A DNA stretch of 64,000 bases from Planococcus circulans (GTDB lineage: Bacteria > Bacillota > Bacilli > Bacillales_A > Planococcaceae): assembly GCF_020023385.1 (NCBI RefSeq), contig NZ_JAIQCL010000001.1:811031-875030 (forward strand), written 5' to 3'. The position numbers were made by a program, and so were the translations under genes. Below the pieces are notes generated by a model, which was given only the letters and a program-made list of their open reading frames with translations, was not told the origin of the DNA and made no database searches. Below, in pieces: positions 45,367 to 53,807 of the stretch (positions are counted from its first letter, which is position 1; each line of letters begins with the position of its first letter).

Positions 45367-46482
45367 TCATTTAATTAGCTCAAGTTCATGAAATATAGCA
45401 GAAAGCTTCGATTGAATCTTTCCCTGATCATAATTTTGTGCAGTTTCATAGGCAGCTTCAGCGATTTGTTGCTTTTCTTCCATTGTTAATCGGTTATACA
45501 GTTCCAACTGCTTAACCAAATCTTCCCATTCACCGGCTTCAAACAACCAACTATTGGTGCCATCTTGGACATAATCCAAGATGCCGCCGATGCGGCTCGC
45601 CAAAATCGGTGTTCCGCAAGCCATTGCTTCAAGACCCACCAATCCAAGGCTTTCGCCTTTTCGGGTGGTCGGGAATATGAAAAGTTCAATGATGTTGTAG
45701 ATGGCCGCTAAGTCTTGATGTTTCATTAATGGAAAGTGATGGACAACGTCATCGAGTCCAAGATCGGACTTCATTTTAAAAAATGCGGCTTCGTCTTTTC
45801 CAGAGCCGACCATGATTAAATGCGTTTTGTCTTTTTCGGCGGGATTTCGTTCAAGAAAAGCGGAAAAGCCTTTTAATAGATGATCCCACCCTTTGCCGAC
45901 GTCCATCCGTCCAACATACCCAAAATAGCGCATATCGGAATTCAAGCCTAATTGTTCCAGCTGAAGTTCCCGCTCCTCTGGATTCGGATAAAATACAGAC
46001 GAGTTCACACCACCTGAAGGAAAGATTTCAATCGGTGTCGTGACGCCGTATTTTTCATGGACAAGCTGTTTATAATAATTTGAAGGAGTGATAATCAAAG
46101 TGGATTGCTGCAATAGCTTTTTGACATAGGGCTGGAACTTTTCCTGGGATGCCACTTCGGGAACCACGTCACTGCCATGGACATTGGTGACAATCCGGAC
46201 AGAAGGCTTCAGTTTTTTCAGGAGCAGGAGTGGAAACGCATTATGGGCAGCATAGTGCACATAGATGGCATCATACTTGCCCGTCATGCCTTTCCGGACC
46301 ACATTGGCATAATGGCCCATATAAGCAGATAATTTTTTGGACTTGCTGACTGTTTTCTGAACGACAGCTTTATCTACAGTGAAACCTTCAGCTGTTAAAA
46401 TGGCTTCGGTGTTTTTCACAAAAACACCGAAGCTTGGAAATTGCTCTGAAGGGTACATATTCGATACGAGCAAAATTTTCAA
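45367..46482 (-). CDS. Glycosyltransferase family 4 (GT-B)
   Basis: 371 residues from a TTG with GGAAGG 6 bp upstream. KILLVSNMYPSEQFPSFGVFV is the typical GT4 N-terminus; the C-terminal Rossmann domain has GYVGRMDVGKGWDHLL and the EAMACGTPIL acidic motif that binds the sugar nucleotide. No membrane segment, so it acts on the inner face of the membrane. It follows GalU by about 22 bp and overlaps the start region of the ligase gene, so it is firmly in the operon. Donor and acceptor sugars cannot be read from the sequence. Confidence 0.9.
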   Translation of the reverse strand: MKILLVSNMYPSEQFPSFGVFVKNTEAILTAEGFTVDKAVVQKTVSKSKKLSAYMGHYANVVRKGMTGKYDAIYVHYAAHNAFPLLLLKKLKPSVRIVTNVHGSDVVPEVASQEKFQPYVKKLLQQSTLIITPSNYYKQLVHEKYGVTTPIEIFPSGGVNSSVFYPNPEERELQLEQLGLNSDMRYFGYVGRMDVGKGWDHLLKGFSAFLERNPAEKDKTHLIMVGSGKDEAAFFKMKSDLGLDDVVHHFPLMKHQDLAAIYNIIELFIFPTTRKGESLGLVGLEAMACGTPILASRIGGILDYVQDGTNSWLFEAGEWEDLVKQLELYNRLTMEEKQQIAEAAYETAQNYDQGKIQSKLSAIFHELELIK

Positions 46483-46504
46483 AGACAGGCCTTCCTTTCG
46501 AACT

Positions 46505-47377
46505 TTACTTGTATTCTTCTAATTTTAACCTCATAAAATCCAACAAGTCTTCACGGAGCTCCGGACGCGCCAAGGCAAAATCCAAAGTTGTCTCCACAAA
46601 TCCACGCTTTTCGCCTACATCGTAACGTTTTCCTTCGAAAGCATACCCGTAAACGCTTTGCACAGCATTCAACTCTTCAATGGCATCGGTCAATTGGATT
46701 TCTCCATTGGCACCGACTTTCATATTATCCAAAAACCCGAAGATTTCCGGCGTGAAGATGTAACGGCCGATAATCGCCAAATTTGAGGGAGCTGTCCCCG
46801 CTCTTGGCTTTTCAACGAATTTATTGGCTTTATAAAGCCGGCCATCTTTTGTAGATGGATCCATGATGCCATATCTATAGGTTTCTTCTTCCGGCACTTC
46901 CATGACACCGATGATGGATGATTGTGTTTTATCGTATTGGCCCATCAACTGCTCGAGGCCAGGCACTTCCGACTGAATGATATCGTCGCCGAGCAAAACA
47001 GCAAACGGCTCATCGCCGATGAATTTCCGCGCCGTCCATACCGCATGGCCCAGACCGAGTGGAGATTTTTGGCGAATATAATGAATATCCACTTTACTCG
47101 ATAACTGAACTGCATTCAACAACTCAAACTTTTCGGATTCTGCAAGACGGGATTCAAGCAAATGGGCAGAATCAAAATGATCTTCAATCGCACGTTTGTC
47201 TTTCCCGGTGACGATGATGATGTCTTCGATTCCGGAAGCGACCGCTTCTTCCACGATGTATTGAATGGTCGGCTTGTCGAGAATCGGCAGCATTTCTTTT
47301 GGCATCGCTTTCGTTGCAGGGAGAAACCGTGTACCTAATCCAGCAGCGGGAATAATCGCTTTCCTTACCTTTTTCAT
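46505..47377 (-). CDS. galU: UTP--glucose-1-phosphate uridylyltransferase
   Basis: 290 residues from the ATG at 47377 (AGGAGG 9 bp upstream; 14 extra codons upstream lack a site). The nucleotidyltransferase signature is complete: [16 protein letters not shown] with [23 protein letters not shown] and the FVEKP block. It makes UDP-glucose, a precursor for glucosylated wall polymers, glycolipid anchors and, through dehydrogenases, uronic acids. Upstream, the operon is broken by 390 bp of H and E repeats before the WecC-like gene. Confidence 0.95.
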   Translation of the reverse strand: MKKVRKAIIPAAGLGTRFLPATKAMPKEMLPILDKPTIQYIVEEAVASGIEDIIIVTGKDKRAIEDHFDSAHLLESRLAESEKFELLNAVQLSSKVDIHYIRQKSPLGLGHAVWTARKFIGDEPFAVLLGDDIIQSEVPGLEQLMGQYDKTQSSIIGVMEVPEEETYRYGIMDPSTKDGRLYKANKFVEKPRAGTAPSNLAIIGRYIFTPEIFGFLDNMKVGANGEIQLTDAIEELNAVQSVYGYAFEGKRYDVGEKRGFVETTLDFALARPELREDLLDFMRLKLEEYK

Positions 47378-47409
47378 AGGCTTGCCTCCTAGTTTAGTTG
47401 AAGTTTTTA

Positions 47410-47520
47410 GTTTACCCACCGCTTCGGACGCTTAGGGCAAGGCTCCCGCAAAAAGCCAGGCAAAGGACGCCTGTCTTCTTGCTTCGCCCAGCCCGTGGAC
47501 GCGCCGGCGCTAAGTGATTT
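47410..47520 (-). repeat. N/H repeat inside the polymer operon
   Basis: Hairpin 47434-47494, reverse orientation, of the GGGC...GCCC outer type, middle GCAAAAAG against CTTCTTGC (one mismatch), and GACGCGCCGGCGCT at the end. Confidence 0.75.
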
Positions 47521-47599
47521 GTTGAAATCGAAGCGGGCGTAATTTTTTTAAGTTTTTATAAAATCTATACTTTGCATATACTACTATGTGAATGACTCT

Positions 47600-47765
47600 T
47601 AGAAGAATGAGCGGAAGGCGGCGGAAAACCGGCGGCTCCTGCGAAAGGGGCATCTTGCAGTAGCTCTGCTCCTGCATCGCTTCGCTGCTTCGTCGCAAAG
47701 ACACTGTCCGAACTCCCTTCGGCCAATGTCTTGTCCGCCTAGAGCGATTTCTTCCACCCTCTATC
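47600..47765 (-). repeat. E element between galU and the dehydrogenase gene
   Basis: GAGCGGAAGGCGGCGG start, a GGCGGCTCCTGCG core, CATCGCTTCGCTGCTTCGTCG, and AGAGCGATTTCTTCC end. It shares its second half (TGTCCGAACTCCCTTCGGCC) with the copy at 20405. Confidence 0.75.
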
Positions 47766-49037
47766 TCAGTTCTTCGAATCCCCAAGTACATATACGTCAA
47801 AACCGGCTGCTTCCCATTTGGCGCGGTCTACACAGTTTTTGGTATCGACGACAATTTTGTTTTTCATTGATGTCAACGTCGTTGGATCGAGATCTTTGAA
47901 CACTTGGTGTTCTGTCAAAATGACCAAAGCGGATGCGTCTTTTAAAGCTTCTTCCGCATTTTGCGTCTGTTCGGCGATGTTGTTGACTTTGATATGCGGG
48001 TCGTACGCCGTTACGTTAAAGTTCCGGTGAGTGAACTGCTCGACCACTTCCAGTGACGGGCTTTCGCGCATGTCGTCGATATTGCCCTTGAAGGCAAGGC
48101 CAAAAATGGCGATTTTCGAATTAGTGATGCCTTTGGCTTCAAGGATACTAGCAGTCAGCTGAGCCGTATACGATGGCATGCCATCATTTGTCTTGCGCGC
48201 CAGGTGGATGATTTTTGATTTCTCGGGATCCAGTTCAACAAGGAACCATGGATCGACGGCGATGCAATGTCCGCCGACTCCCGGGCCTGGCGTATGGATA
48301 TTGACGCGCGGGTGGAAATTCGCCAATTTGATGGCTTCCCAAATGTTCACGCCGATGTTTTGCGCAATCATCGCCAATTCATTGGCGAACGCGATGTTGA
48401 CATCTCTGTATGTGTTTTCCATGACTTTTACAAGTTCAGCAGTCGTCGTGTCGGTTTCGTGCATAGCACCTTCTACAAACGAGCGATACAGATCCGATGT
48501 GACGCGGGCTGATTCTTCGTTAATGCCGCCGATAATGCGGTCATTCGAAACCAATTCCGCGAAAACTTTGCCTGGAATGACGCGTTCAGGTGAATGGGAA
48601 ACGAATAATTCCGTTCCGATTTCCAGACCGGATTGGATCAATTCCGGAAGCATGACATTTTCGACCGTTTTTGGGGGAACTGTCGATTCGAGCACAACCA
48701 GATCTCCTTTTTTCAAAAAAGGAACAACGGAAGCTGTCGCTTGGCGGACATATTCAAGCTCCGCTGTTTTATCCGGATTGATCGGAGACGGAACGGCAAT
48801 GATGAAGACATCCGCTGCCACCGGTTTGGTGCCGACTGTCATTGCACCTTTGTCGATTGCTGTTTCCAGACGTTCCAATAATCCGTTCTCTTCTATATGA
48901 AGTTCTTTATTTCCAATCATTTGAACTGCTTTTTCATTGATATCCACACCATGGACCTGATGTCCGTGATTGGCAAACATAACCGCTGTCGGCAAACCGA
49001 TATAGCCCAGACCGACAACACAGATAGACTTCTTCAT
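47766..49037 (-). CDS. wecC: UDP-N-acetyl-D-mannosaminuronate dehydrogenase type (WecC)
   Basis: 423 residues; ATG with AAAGGAG about 11 bp upstream. The Rossmann motif GLGYIGLPTA, the HSPERVIPG block and the catalytic Cys in GGHCIAVDPWF mark the WecC branch; UDP-glucose dehydrogenases of the TuaD/Ugd type have GGSCF instead. It oxidises UDP-ManNAc to UDP-ManNAcA with NAD. The epimerase that makes UDP-ManNAc is not in this window. It is adjacent to a TagA/WecG-type transferase, which in this family uses UDP-ManNAc or UDP-ManNAcA, so the two fit together. The polymer therefore probably contains an N-acetylmannosamine-type sugar; that is an inference. Confidence 0.9.
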   Translation of the reverse strand: MKKSICVVGLGYIGLPTAVMFANHGHQVHGVDINEKAVQMIGNKELHIEENGLLERLETAIDKGAMTVGTKPVAADVFIIAVPSPINPDKTAELEYVRQATASVVPFLKKGDLVVLESTVPPKTVENVMLPELIQSGLEIGTELFVSHSPERVIPGKVFAELVSNDRIIGGINEESARVTSDLYRSFVEGAMHETDTTTAELVKVMENTYRDVNIAFANELAMIAQNIGVNIWEAIKLANFHPRVNIHTPGPGVGGHCIAVDPWFLVELDPEKSKIIHLARKTNDGMPSYTAQLTASILEAKGITNSKIAIFGLAFKGNIDDMRESPSLEVVEQFTHRNFNVTAYDPHIKVNNIAEQTQNAEEALKDASALVILTEHQVFKDLDPTTLTSMKNKIVVDTKNCVDRAKWEAAGFDVYVLGDSKN

Positions 49038-49053
49038 TTTTACATTAGCTCCT

Positions 49054-49770
49054 TTAGCGTGATCGCAATACTTTCATTAAAAAGATCGGCAAGTTCATCT
49101 GCCGTTTGATGCGGGATGGGCTGGAGATCAGCCGGTACAGCCACTCGATTCCGAGTTTGCGGAAAAGTGCAGGTGCCCGCTTGACGGTTCCTGAAAAGAC
49201 ATCAAAGCTTCCGCCGACCCCCTGGAATACTTGGACGTTTTTGAGGCGTCCCATGTTGCGTTGAATCCACAATTCCTGCTTGGGGCTGCCGAGTGCCACA
49301 AAAATAACTTTTGTTCCACTGCGGTTGATGCGTTCAATCAAAGCATCTTCATCTTTTTCATAGCCGTTGGTATAGCCTGCAATGATTATTTCCGGATGGG
49401 TCTGCTCGATGCTGCTGATTGCTTTTGTGACGACTTCTTCTTTTGCACCGTAGAAATACACAGGGTGTCCTTCATCTGTGGCAAACTCCAAAAGCTTCGC
49501 CATCATATCCACACCTGTGACGCGTGACGTGATCTGGCCGCCTTTTATTTTTGCAGCGAGCAGGATTCCGATGCCGTCAGCGATCTGGTACGTTGATGAG
49601 TTGATCAGCTCTTTGACTTTCGGATCACGTTCAGCGGCGATGACTTTTTCCGGATTCACCGCTATGATGGTGGACTGATCGCCATTCGAAATTCTTTTTC
49701 TTAAATCTTCTATTATACCTTCATATGAGAGAGGTGAAACATTCACCCCTAAATAGCTTTCTTTCATCAT
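49054..49770 (-). CDS. tagA: WecG/TagA/CpsF family glycosyltransferase
   Basis: 238 residues; two adjacent ATG codons (49770 or 49767) lie 5-8 bp after AGAGGG, and the second has the better spacing. Family landmarks: NPEKVIAAERDP, the SRVTGVDMM segment with the conserved Thr/Asp, and the ALGSPKQELW block. TagA adds ManNAc to GlcNAc-diphospho-undecaprenol; WecG adds ManNAcA to the same lipid. Which one applies here depends on the WecC-like neighbour 16 bp downstream. It is the first gene of the minus-strand operon, with csaB diverging 130 bp away. The C-terminus RRIKRQ... is basic, as in membrane-associated TagA. Confidence 0.9.
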   Translation of the reverse strand: MMKESYLGVNVSPLSYEGIIEDLRKRISNGDQSTIIAVNPEKVIAAERDPKVKELINSSTYQIADGIGILLAAKIKGGQITSRVTGVDMMAKLLEFATDEGHPVYFYGAKEEVVTKAISSIEQTHPEIIIAGYTNGYEKDEDALIERINRSGTKVIFVALGSPKQELWIQRNMGRLKNVQVFQGVGGSFDVFSGTVKRAPALFRKLGIEWLYRLISSPSRIKRQMNLPIFLMKVLRSR

Positions 49771-49903
49771 TCGAACCCTCTATTCACTAGCTTTCAATTT
49801 TATTAGTATAGCAGATTCTAACAGTAGTTGCATAGGCTGTTTAACAAGTGATAGAATTTAGCAAGGACAAGGCTTGCGAGCTTTAGTTTGAGGAGGAAAC
49901 AGT
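49771..49903. promoter_or_regulatory. Divergent promoter region between tagA-like gene and csaB
   Basis: Plus strand: TTGCAT (49828-49833) and TAGAAT (49852-49857) with 18 bp between. Minus strand: TATACT at 49805-49810, without a clear -35. The two operons that build the wall polymer share this region. Confidence 0.5.
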
Positions 49904-51013
49904 GTGAAAATAGTACTATCCGGCTTTTATGGATTGGGCAATACAGGCGATGAAGCCATCCTGAAAGCGATTATTGATAATTTGAGAGCAGAATTGACCG
50001 ACCCAGATATTACTGTATTTTCTTTATCGCCCGACCAGACAGCGAAAGAATATGGTGTCAAATCGGTGTACCGGGCATGGAGACGTGAAAACAAAGAAAA
50101 AGTGAAAGCTTTGCGGGATGCGGATTTGATGATTTCCGGAGGCGGCGGCTTGCTGCAGGATACATACCCTACGAAATTCTTATTTGGTCCCCTTCCCTAT
50201 TATTTACTGATTGTCATGCTGGCTAAAATGTGCGGCACAAAAGTGATGTTCTTTTCCCAAGGAATCGGCCCTGTAACATCGACATGGGGCAAGATCCTCA
50301 TGAAGCTGTTTGCGAACCGCGCAGATTTCATCACCGTACGCGATCAGTATTCGAAAGATTACTTGAAGAAGCTCGGCGTGACCCGTCCGGAAACGGTCGT
50401 GACCGCGGACATCGTCTTCGCTTTTAAAGCGGACGAAGAAGATCGCGCTTACCAATCCCTGCCGTTGACTGGAGACGAGAAGATTGTCGCCGTTACGGTC
50501 CGTCCGTGGTTCAGCCATCCGGATTATATTGAAAAAACCGCCCATTTGCTGGATCAATTGATCGAACAGCGCGGCGTTACCCCTGTCTTCGTTCCAATGG
50601 AAGGTAAATATGACGTTCCTGCTTCAAAAGATGTCATGTCCAAGATGAAGCACGCAGACAAGACCCATTTGCTGGGTTCTGATTTCACGCCGAATGAGTT
50701 CTTGAATTTCATTCGCCATGCAGAATTGACAGTTGGCCTGCGCCTTCACGCACTGATTTTCTCGGCCTTGTCAAATGTGCCCCATCTCGGGTTCAGCTAC
50801 GACAAGAAAGTGGAAAGCTTCCTGAAACGTTCGGGCATGTGGGATTATTCTTTCCGTTTAGGGGAGATCGATGAAACTAAACTATTGGCCAACGCGTTAT
50901 ACCTATTGGACAACAAAGCACAGGCGCAGCAGGTTATGAAACCGAACGTAGCGAAGCTTCACGCTGAAGCGATGCGCAATATCGAATTGTTGCAGGAAAA
51001 TTTTGTGAAATAA
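49904..51013 (+). CDS. csaB: Polysaccharide pyruvyl transferase CsaB
   Basis: 369 residues from a GTG with AGGAGG 8 bp upstream. SGFYGLGNTGDEAIL at the N-terminus, ISGGGGLLQD, FFSQGIGP and the HALIFS block are typical of CsaB. The enzyme adds a pyruvate ketal from PEP to the secondary wall polymer; this group is what SLH domains bind. It heads the plus-strand operon (GT4 next, 23 bp away). In this window at least nine SLH proteins depend on such a ligand, so the location is meaningful. Confidence 0.95.
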   Translation: MKIVLSGFYGLGNTGDEAILKAIIDNLRAELTDPDITVFSLSPDQTAKEYGVKSVYRAWRRENKEKVKALRDADLMISGGGGLLQDTYPTKFLFGPLPYYLLIVMLAKMCGTKVMFFSQGIGPVTSTWGKILMKLFANRADFITVRDQYSKDYLKKLGVTRPETVVTADIVFAFKADEEDRAYQSLPLTGDEKIVAVTVRPWFSHPDYIEKTAHLLDQLIEQRGVTPVFVPMEGKYDVPASKDVMSKMKHADKTHLLGSDFTPNEFLNFIRHAELTVGLRLHALIFSALSNVPHLGFSYDKKVESFLKRSGMWDYSFRLGEIDETKLLANALYLLDNKAQAQQVMKPNVAKLHAEAMRNIELLQENFVK

Positions 51014-51036
51014 GCTTTTCAGGAAGGAACTGTAAA

Positions 51037-52212
51037 ATGAAAATTCTATTGGCAACAACTTACGATTACCCCCATCTTGGTGGACTTTCTACCCATATGA
51101 CGACGTTGAAGACGGGCCTTGAAAACTTAGGGCATACAGTCGAAACCCTTTCTTTTTCCGACGTGCCGAAATGGCGCCGTGACTTTATAGCCCGCGGCCC
51201 TTCGTTCTTATTAAATAAAGCTTCGCTTGGAGCCGGCTATGTTTGGACCTTGAATCGCCGCCAGGAATTCCTGGAACAGATTTTGAAGGACGACAAATAC
51301 AAATCCTTCGACATCATCAATGGCCAGGATGTATTCGCGACACGCGCTTCACTTAATGTCGGTTTGCCGACGGTCACAACGACCCACGGCTATTTGACTT
51401 ACGAAGGCATTTCCAAAGGCTCCGTAGCTGAAGGCAGTAAGCATGCGCAGAAACTGCTGGATGTGGAAAACAGCATGTACAAAAAAACGCGCGCCGTCAT
51501 TACCGTCGATACGCGCATCAAAGAATACATCAAGCGCGAAGCCGGCGTCGAAGCGTCGATGATCAAAAACTTCATCGATGTGGAGGATTTCAAACCGGAA
51601 CTTGAACGCCGCGAAGAATTCCGCAATAAATACGGCATCGCACAGGATGAATTGATTTTCTTCATCCCCCGCCGATTGACGAAGAAAAACGGCGTCATCT
51701 ATCCGATCCTCTCCTTCCCTCCAGTATTGGAGAAATACCCGAATGCCCGGCTGGTATTTGCGGGAACCGGCGAAATGATGGATCAGATGAAGGCAAAAGC
51801 AAAAGAGCTGGGCATCGACAAGAATGTCACTATGCTTGGAGCCGTGGATCATAAGGACATGATCCAGTATTACGCATTAAGCGACATTGCACTGGTTCCT
51901 TCCATCTATTCTGCCGGCGTTGAAGAAGCGACATCCATTTCCGCTCTGGAAGCTATGGGATCAGGCATTCCGCTGATCGCCTGTGCAGTAGGCGGACTGA
52001 AGGAAATCGTCGACCACAACAAAGACGGCCTCTTAGTTGAAGAGAAAAATGTCGAACAGCTGTCAGATGCCATGATCTATTTATTGGCAAACCCTGAAGA
52101 AGGCGCAAAGCTGGCCAAAGCAGCACGCACAAAAATCATCGAGCAGTATTCCCATTTTGCAGCTGCCGAAAAATACGAAAAGATTTACCAAGAAGCGCTG
52201 ACAAAAAACTGA
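51037..52212 (+). CDS. Glycosyltransferase family 4
   Basis: 391 residues; ATG with GGAAGGAACTG upstream. TYDYPHLGGLSTHMTTL is a GT4 donor-side start; the C-terminal half has FFIPRRLTKKNGV, GTGEMMDQM and EALEAMGSG-type acidic motifs (SALEAMGSGIP). It is the second gene of the csaB operon and is followed by a terminator. Substrates unknown; it should act in the same polymer as CsaB. Confidence 0.9.
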   Translation: MKILLATTYDYPHLGGLSTHMTTLKTGLENLGHTVETLSFSDVPKWRRDFIARGPSFLLNKASLGAGYVWTLNRRQEFLEQILKDDKYKSFDIINGQDVFATRASLNVGLPTVTTTHGYLTYEGISKGSVAEGSKHAQKLLDVENSMYKKTRAVITVDTRIKEYIKREAGVEASMIKNFIDVEDFKPELERREEFRNKYGIAQDELIFFIPRRLTKKNGVIYPILSFPPVLEKYPNARLVFAGTGEMMDQMKAKAKELGIDKNVTMLGAVDHKDMIQYYALSDIALVPSIYSAGVEEATSISALEAMGSGIPLIACAVGGLKEIVDHNKDGLLVEEKNVEQLSDAMIYLLANPEEGAKLAKAARTKIIEQYSHFAAAEKYEKIYQEALTKN

Positions 52213-52222
52213 GTATCCAAAG

Positions 52223-52263
52223 AAAAAGTGGCCGGCTCTCTATTTTGAGCCAGCCGCTTTTTG
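52223..52263 (+). terminator. Terminator after the csaB-GT4 operon
   Basis: AAAAAGTGGCCGGCTC pairs with GAGCCAGCCGCTTTTT (one mismatch), followed by TTG. The flippase gene starts 20 bp later, so transcription may partly read through. Confidence 0.85.
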
Positions 52264-52282
52264 TTGAGAAAGAAGTGAATTC

Positions 52283-53803
52283 ATGTCCAGTCTTAAAAAA
52301 GCAGCCATCTGGACCACGGGTCTGGCCCTCTTATTGAAATTATCGGGTTTGCTGCGCGAATCGATTGTCGCCCGTGAATTTGGGGCTTCTGCTGAAACAG
52401 ATGCTTATTTCCTGGCTTTTTCTTTTATCACTTTAGTGGTGGCCATGATCGCCACCGGCTTCAATAATGTCTTCCTGCCGCTCTACATCAAGCGGCGCCA
52501 GAACAAGATGGACCTCACCGATGGCAACGCCAACGCCCTTTTAAATTGGACGATGCTGCTGTTTATCGGTGTTTCAGTCGTAGGCTGGTCCACTGCGGGC
52601 TGGCTTGTGCCGTTCATTTACGGCAATATGCTGCCGGCAACTGAACTGATTGCCATCGAGATGACTGAAGTCTTCTTCATCTTCATGACCTTTATCGCAC
52701 TTGCGGGGCTGTTGGAATCCTATCTGCAATCACGCCGCATTTTCGTCCCGACACTTGTTTCCAAACTGCTCGCGACGTTCATGTCCGCTGTGTTCGCCCT
52801 GCTGTTCAGTGACATTTGGGGCATCTATGCACTTGCCTACGGGTTTGTGGTCGGGACCATTATCGGTGCCATTATCCAGCTGTATTATTTAGTGAAATCT
52901 AATTACAAATGGGAACCGACGTTGAAGATGGAATCTGATTTCCGGAAAGCCTTCATCATCCTGATCATCCCTTCCCTCTTGAACTCTGTGGTCGGGCAAG
53001 TGAATTTATTCGTCAACAAAGCCTTCGCTTCGGGAACCATCGAAGCCGCTGTCACTTATTTGAATAACGCTTCCTTGATCATCAGTATTCCCAACGCGAT
53101 TTACGCAGCCACTTTAGCCGCCATCATTTTCACGTTGATGTCGGAACAGGCAACGGATCAAGCGAAATTTAAGGATACCTTGTTCTTGGGCATGGAAATT
53201 TCGTTCGTGACGCTTGTGCCGATTTCCGTCGGCTTGCTGGTGATCGGAGACGCCCTCATTTCCTTTATCTATGAAGGCGGCGCCTTTACGGCCCAAGATG
53301 CAGACTATACTTATATGGCCTTGCTGTTCTACTTGCCGATCATCATTTTCCAAGGCATGCAGCTAATGCTGTCGAAATCGATGTATGCGCGCGGAAAAAC
53401 CGCTGTCGTGTTCCGTATCTCTGTCACCACCGTCGCATTGAACTTCCTGTTGAACTGGTTCCTGGTGGATGATTATGGCTACTTGGCTTTGGCCTTTGCT
53501 GCATCCGTCGTCTCCGTTTACTATTTCACCTTATCGACGATCGTGGTGTACAAGGATTTGGGCATGCAGGAATTCAAACGTTTTTTATCGATGGCGGTTC
53601 GCGTCATCGTTCCTGCTGCCGCGATGGGATTTGCGGTTTGGGGAGTGAAAACGGCCTTTTCAGCTACGGAATGGCCCGCACTTGTCCAACTTGCCGTCCT
53701 TGTCCCAGTTGGCGTTATCGTTTACGGTGTATTGCTGCGATTTATGCACCCAGCTGGATTCCGGCGCTTTATCGGATTGATCAAACGCAAAAAGAAAGGG
53801 TGA
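52283..53803 (+). CDS. MATE-like lipid-linked sugar flippase (MurJ/MviN or Wzx type)
   Basis: 506 residues, about fourteen membrane segments. KKAAIWTTGLALLLKLSGLLRE and EFGASAETDAYFLAF are typical of the MviN/MurJ family. Inside the polymer cluster it is more likely the Wzx-type exporter of the polymer repeat unit than the essential lipid II flippase; sequence alone cannot decide. The start has GAGAAAGAAGTG upstream, not a strong site. The stop is followed 4 bp later by the start of the next gene, so these two are co-transcribed. Confidence 0.85.
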   Translation: MSSLKKAAIWTTGLALLLKLSGLLRESIVAREFGASAETDAYFLAFSFITLVVAMIATGFNNVFLPLYIKRRQNKMDLTDGNANALLNWTMLLFIGVSVVGWSTAGWLVPFIYGNMLPATELIAIEMTEVFFIFMTFIALAGLLESYLQSRRIFVPTLVSKLLATFMSAVFALLFSDIWGIYALAYGFVVGTIIGAIIQLYYLVKSNYKWEPTLKMESDFRKAFIILIIPSLLNSVVGQVNLFVNKAFASGTIEAAVTYLNNASLIISIPNAIYAATLAAIIFTLMSEQATDQAKFKDTLFLGMEISFVTLVPISVGLLVIGDALISFIYEGGAFTAQDADYTYMALLFYLPIIIFQGMQLMLSKSMYARGKTAVVFRISVTTVALNFLLNWFLVDDYGYLALAFAASVVSVYYFTLSTIVVYKDLGMQEFKRFLSMAVRVIVPAAAMGFAVWGVKTAFSATEWPALVQLAVLVPVGVIVYGVLLRFMHPAGFRRFIGLIKRKKKG

Positions 53804-53807
53804 TGAT

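Noticed and set aside
46950..46970. CAGGCAC match in the polymer region as a P palindrome
   Set aside because: It is a chance match inside galU coding sequence without the complementary arm.
48178..48900. A 240-residue open frame opposite the WecC-like gene
   Set aside because: Antisense shadow; no ribosome binding site, and the Ser/Thr-rich composition is typical of the complementary frame.
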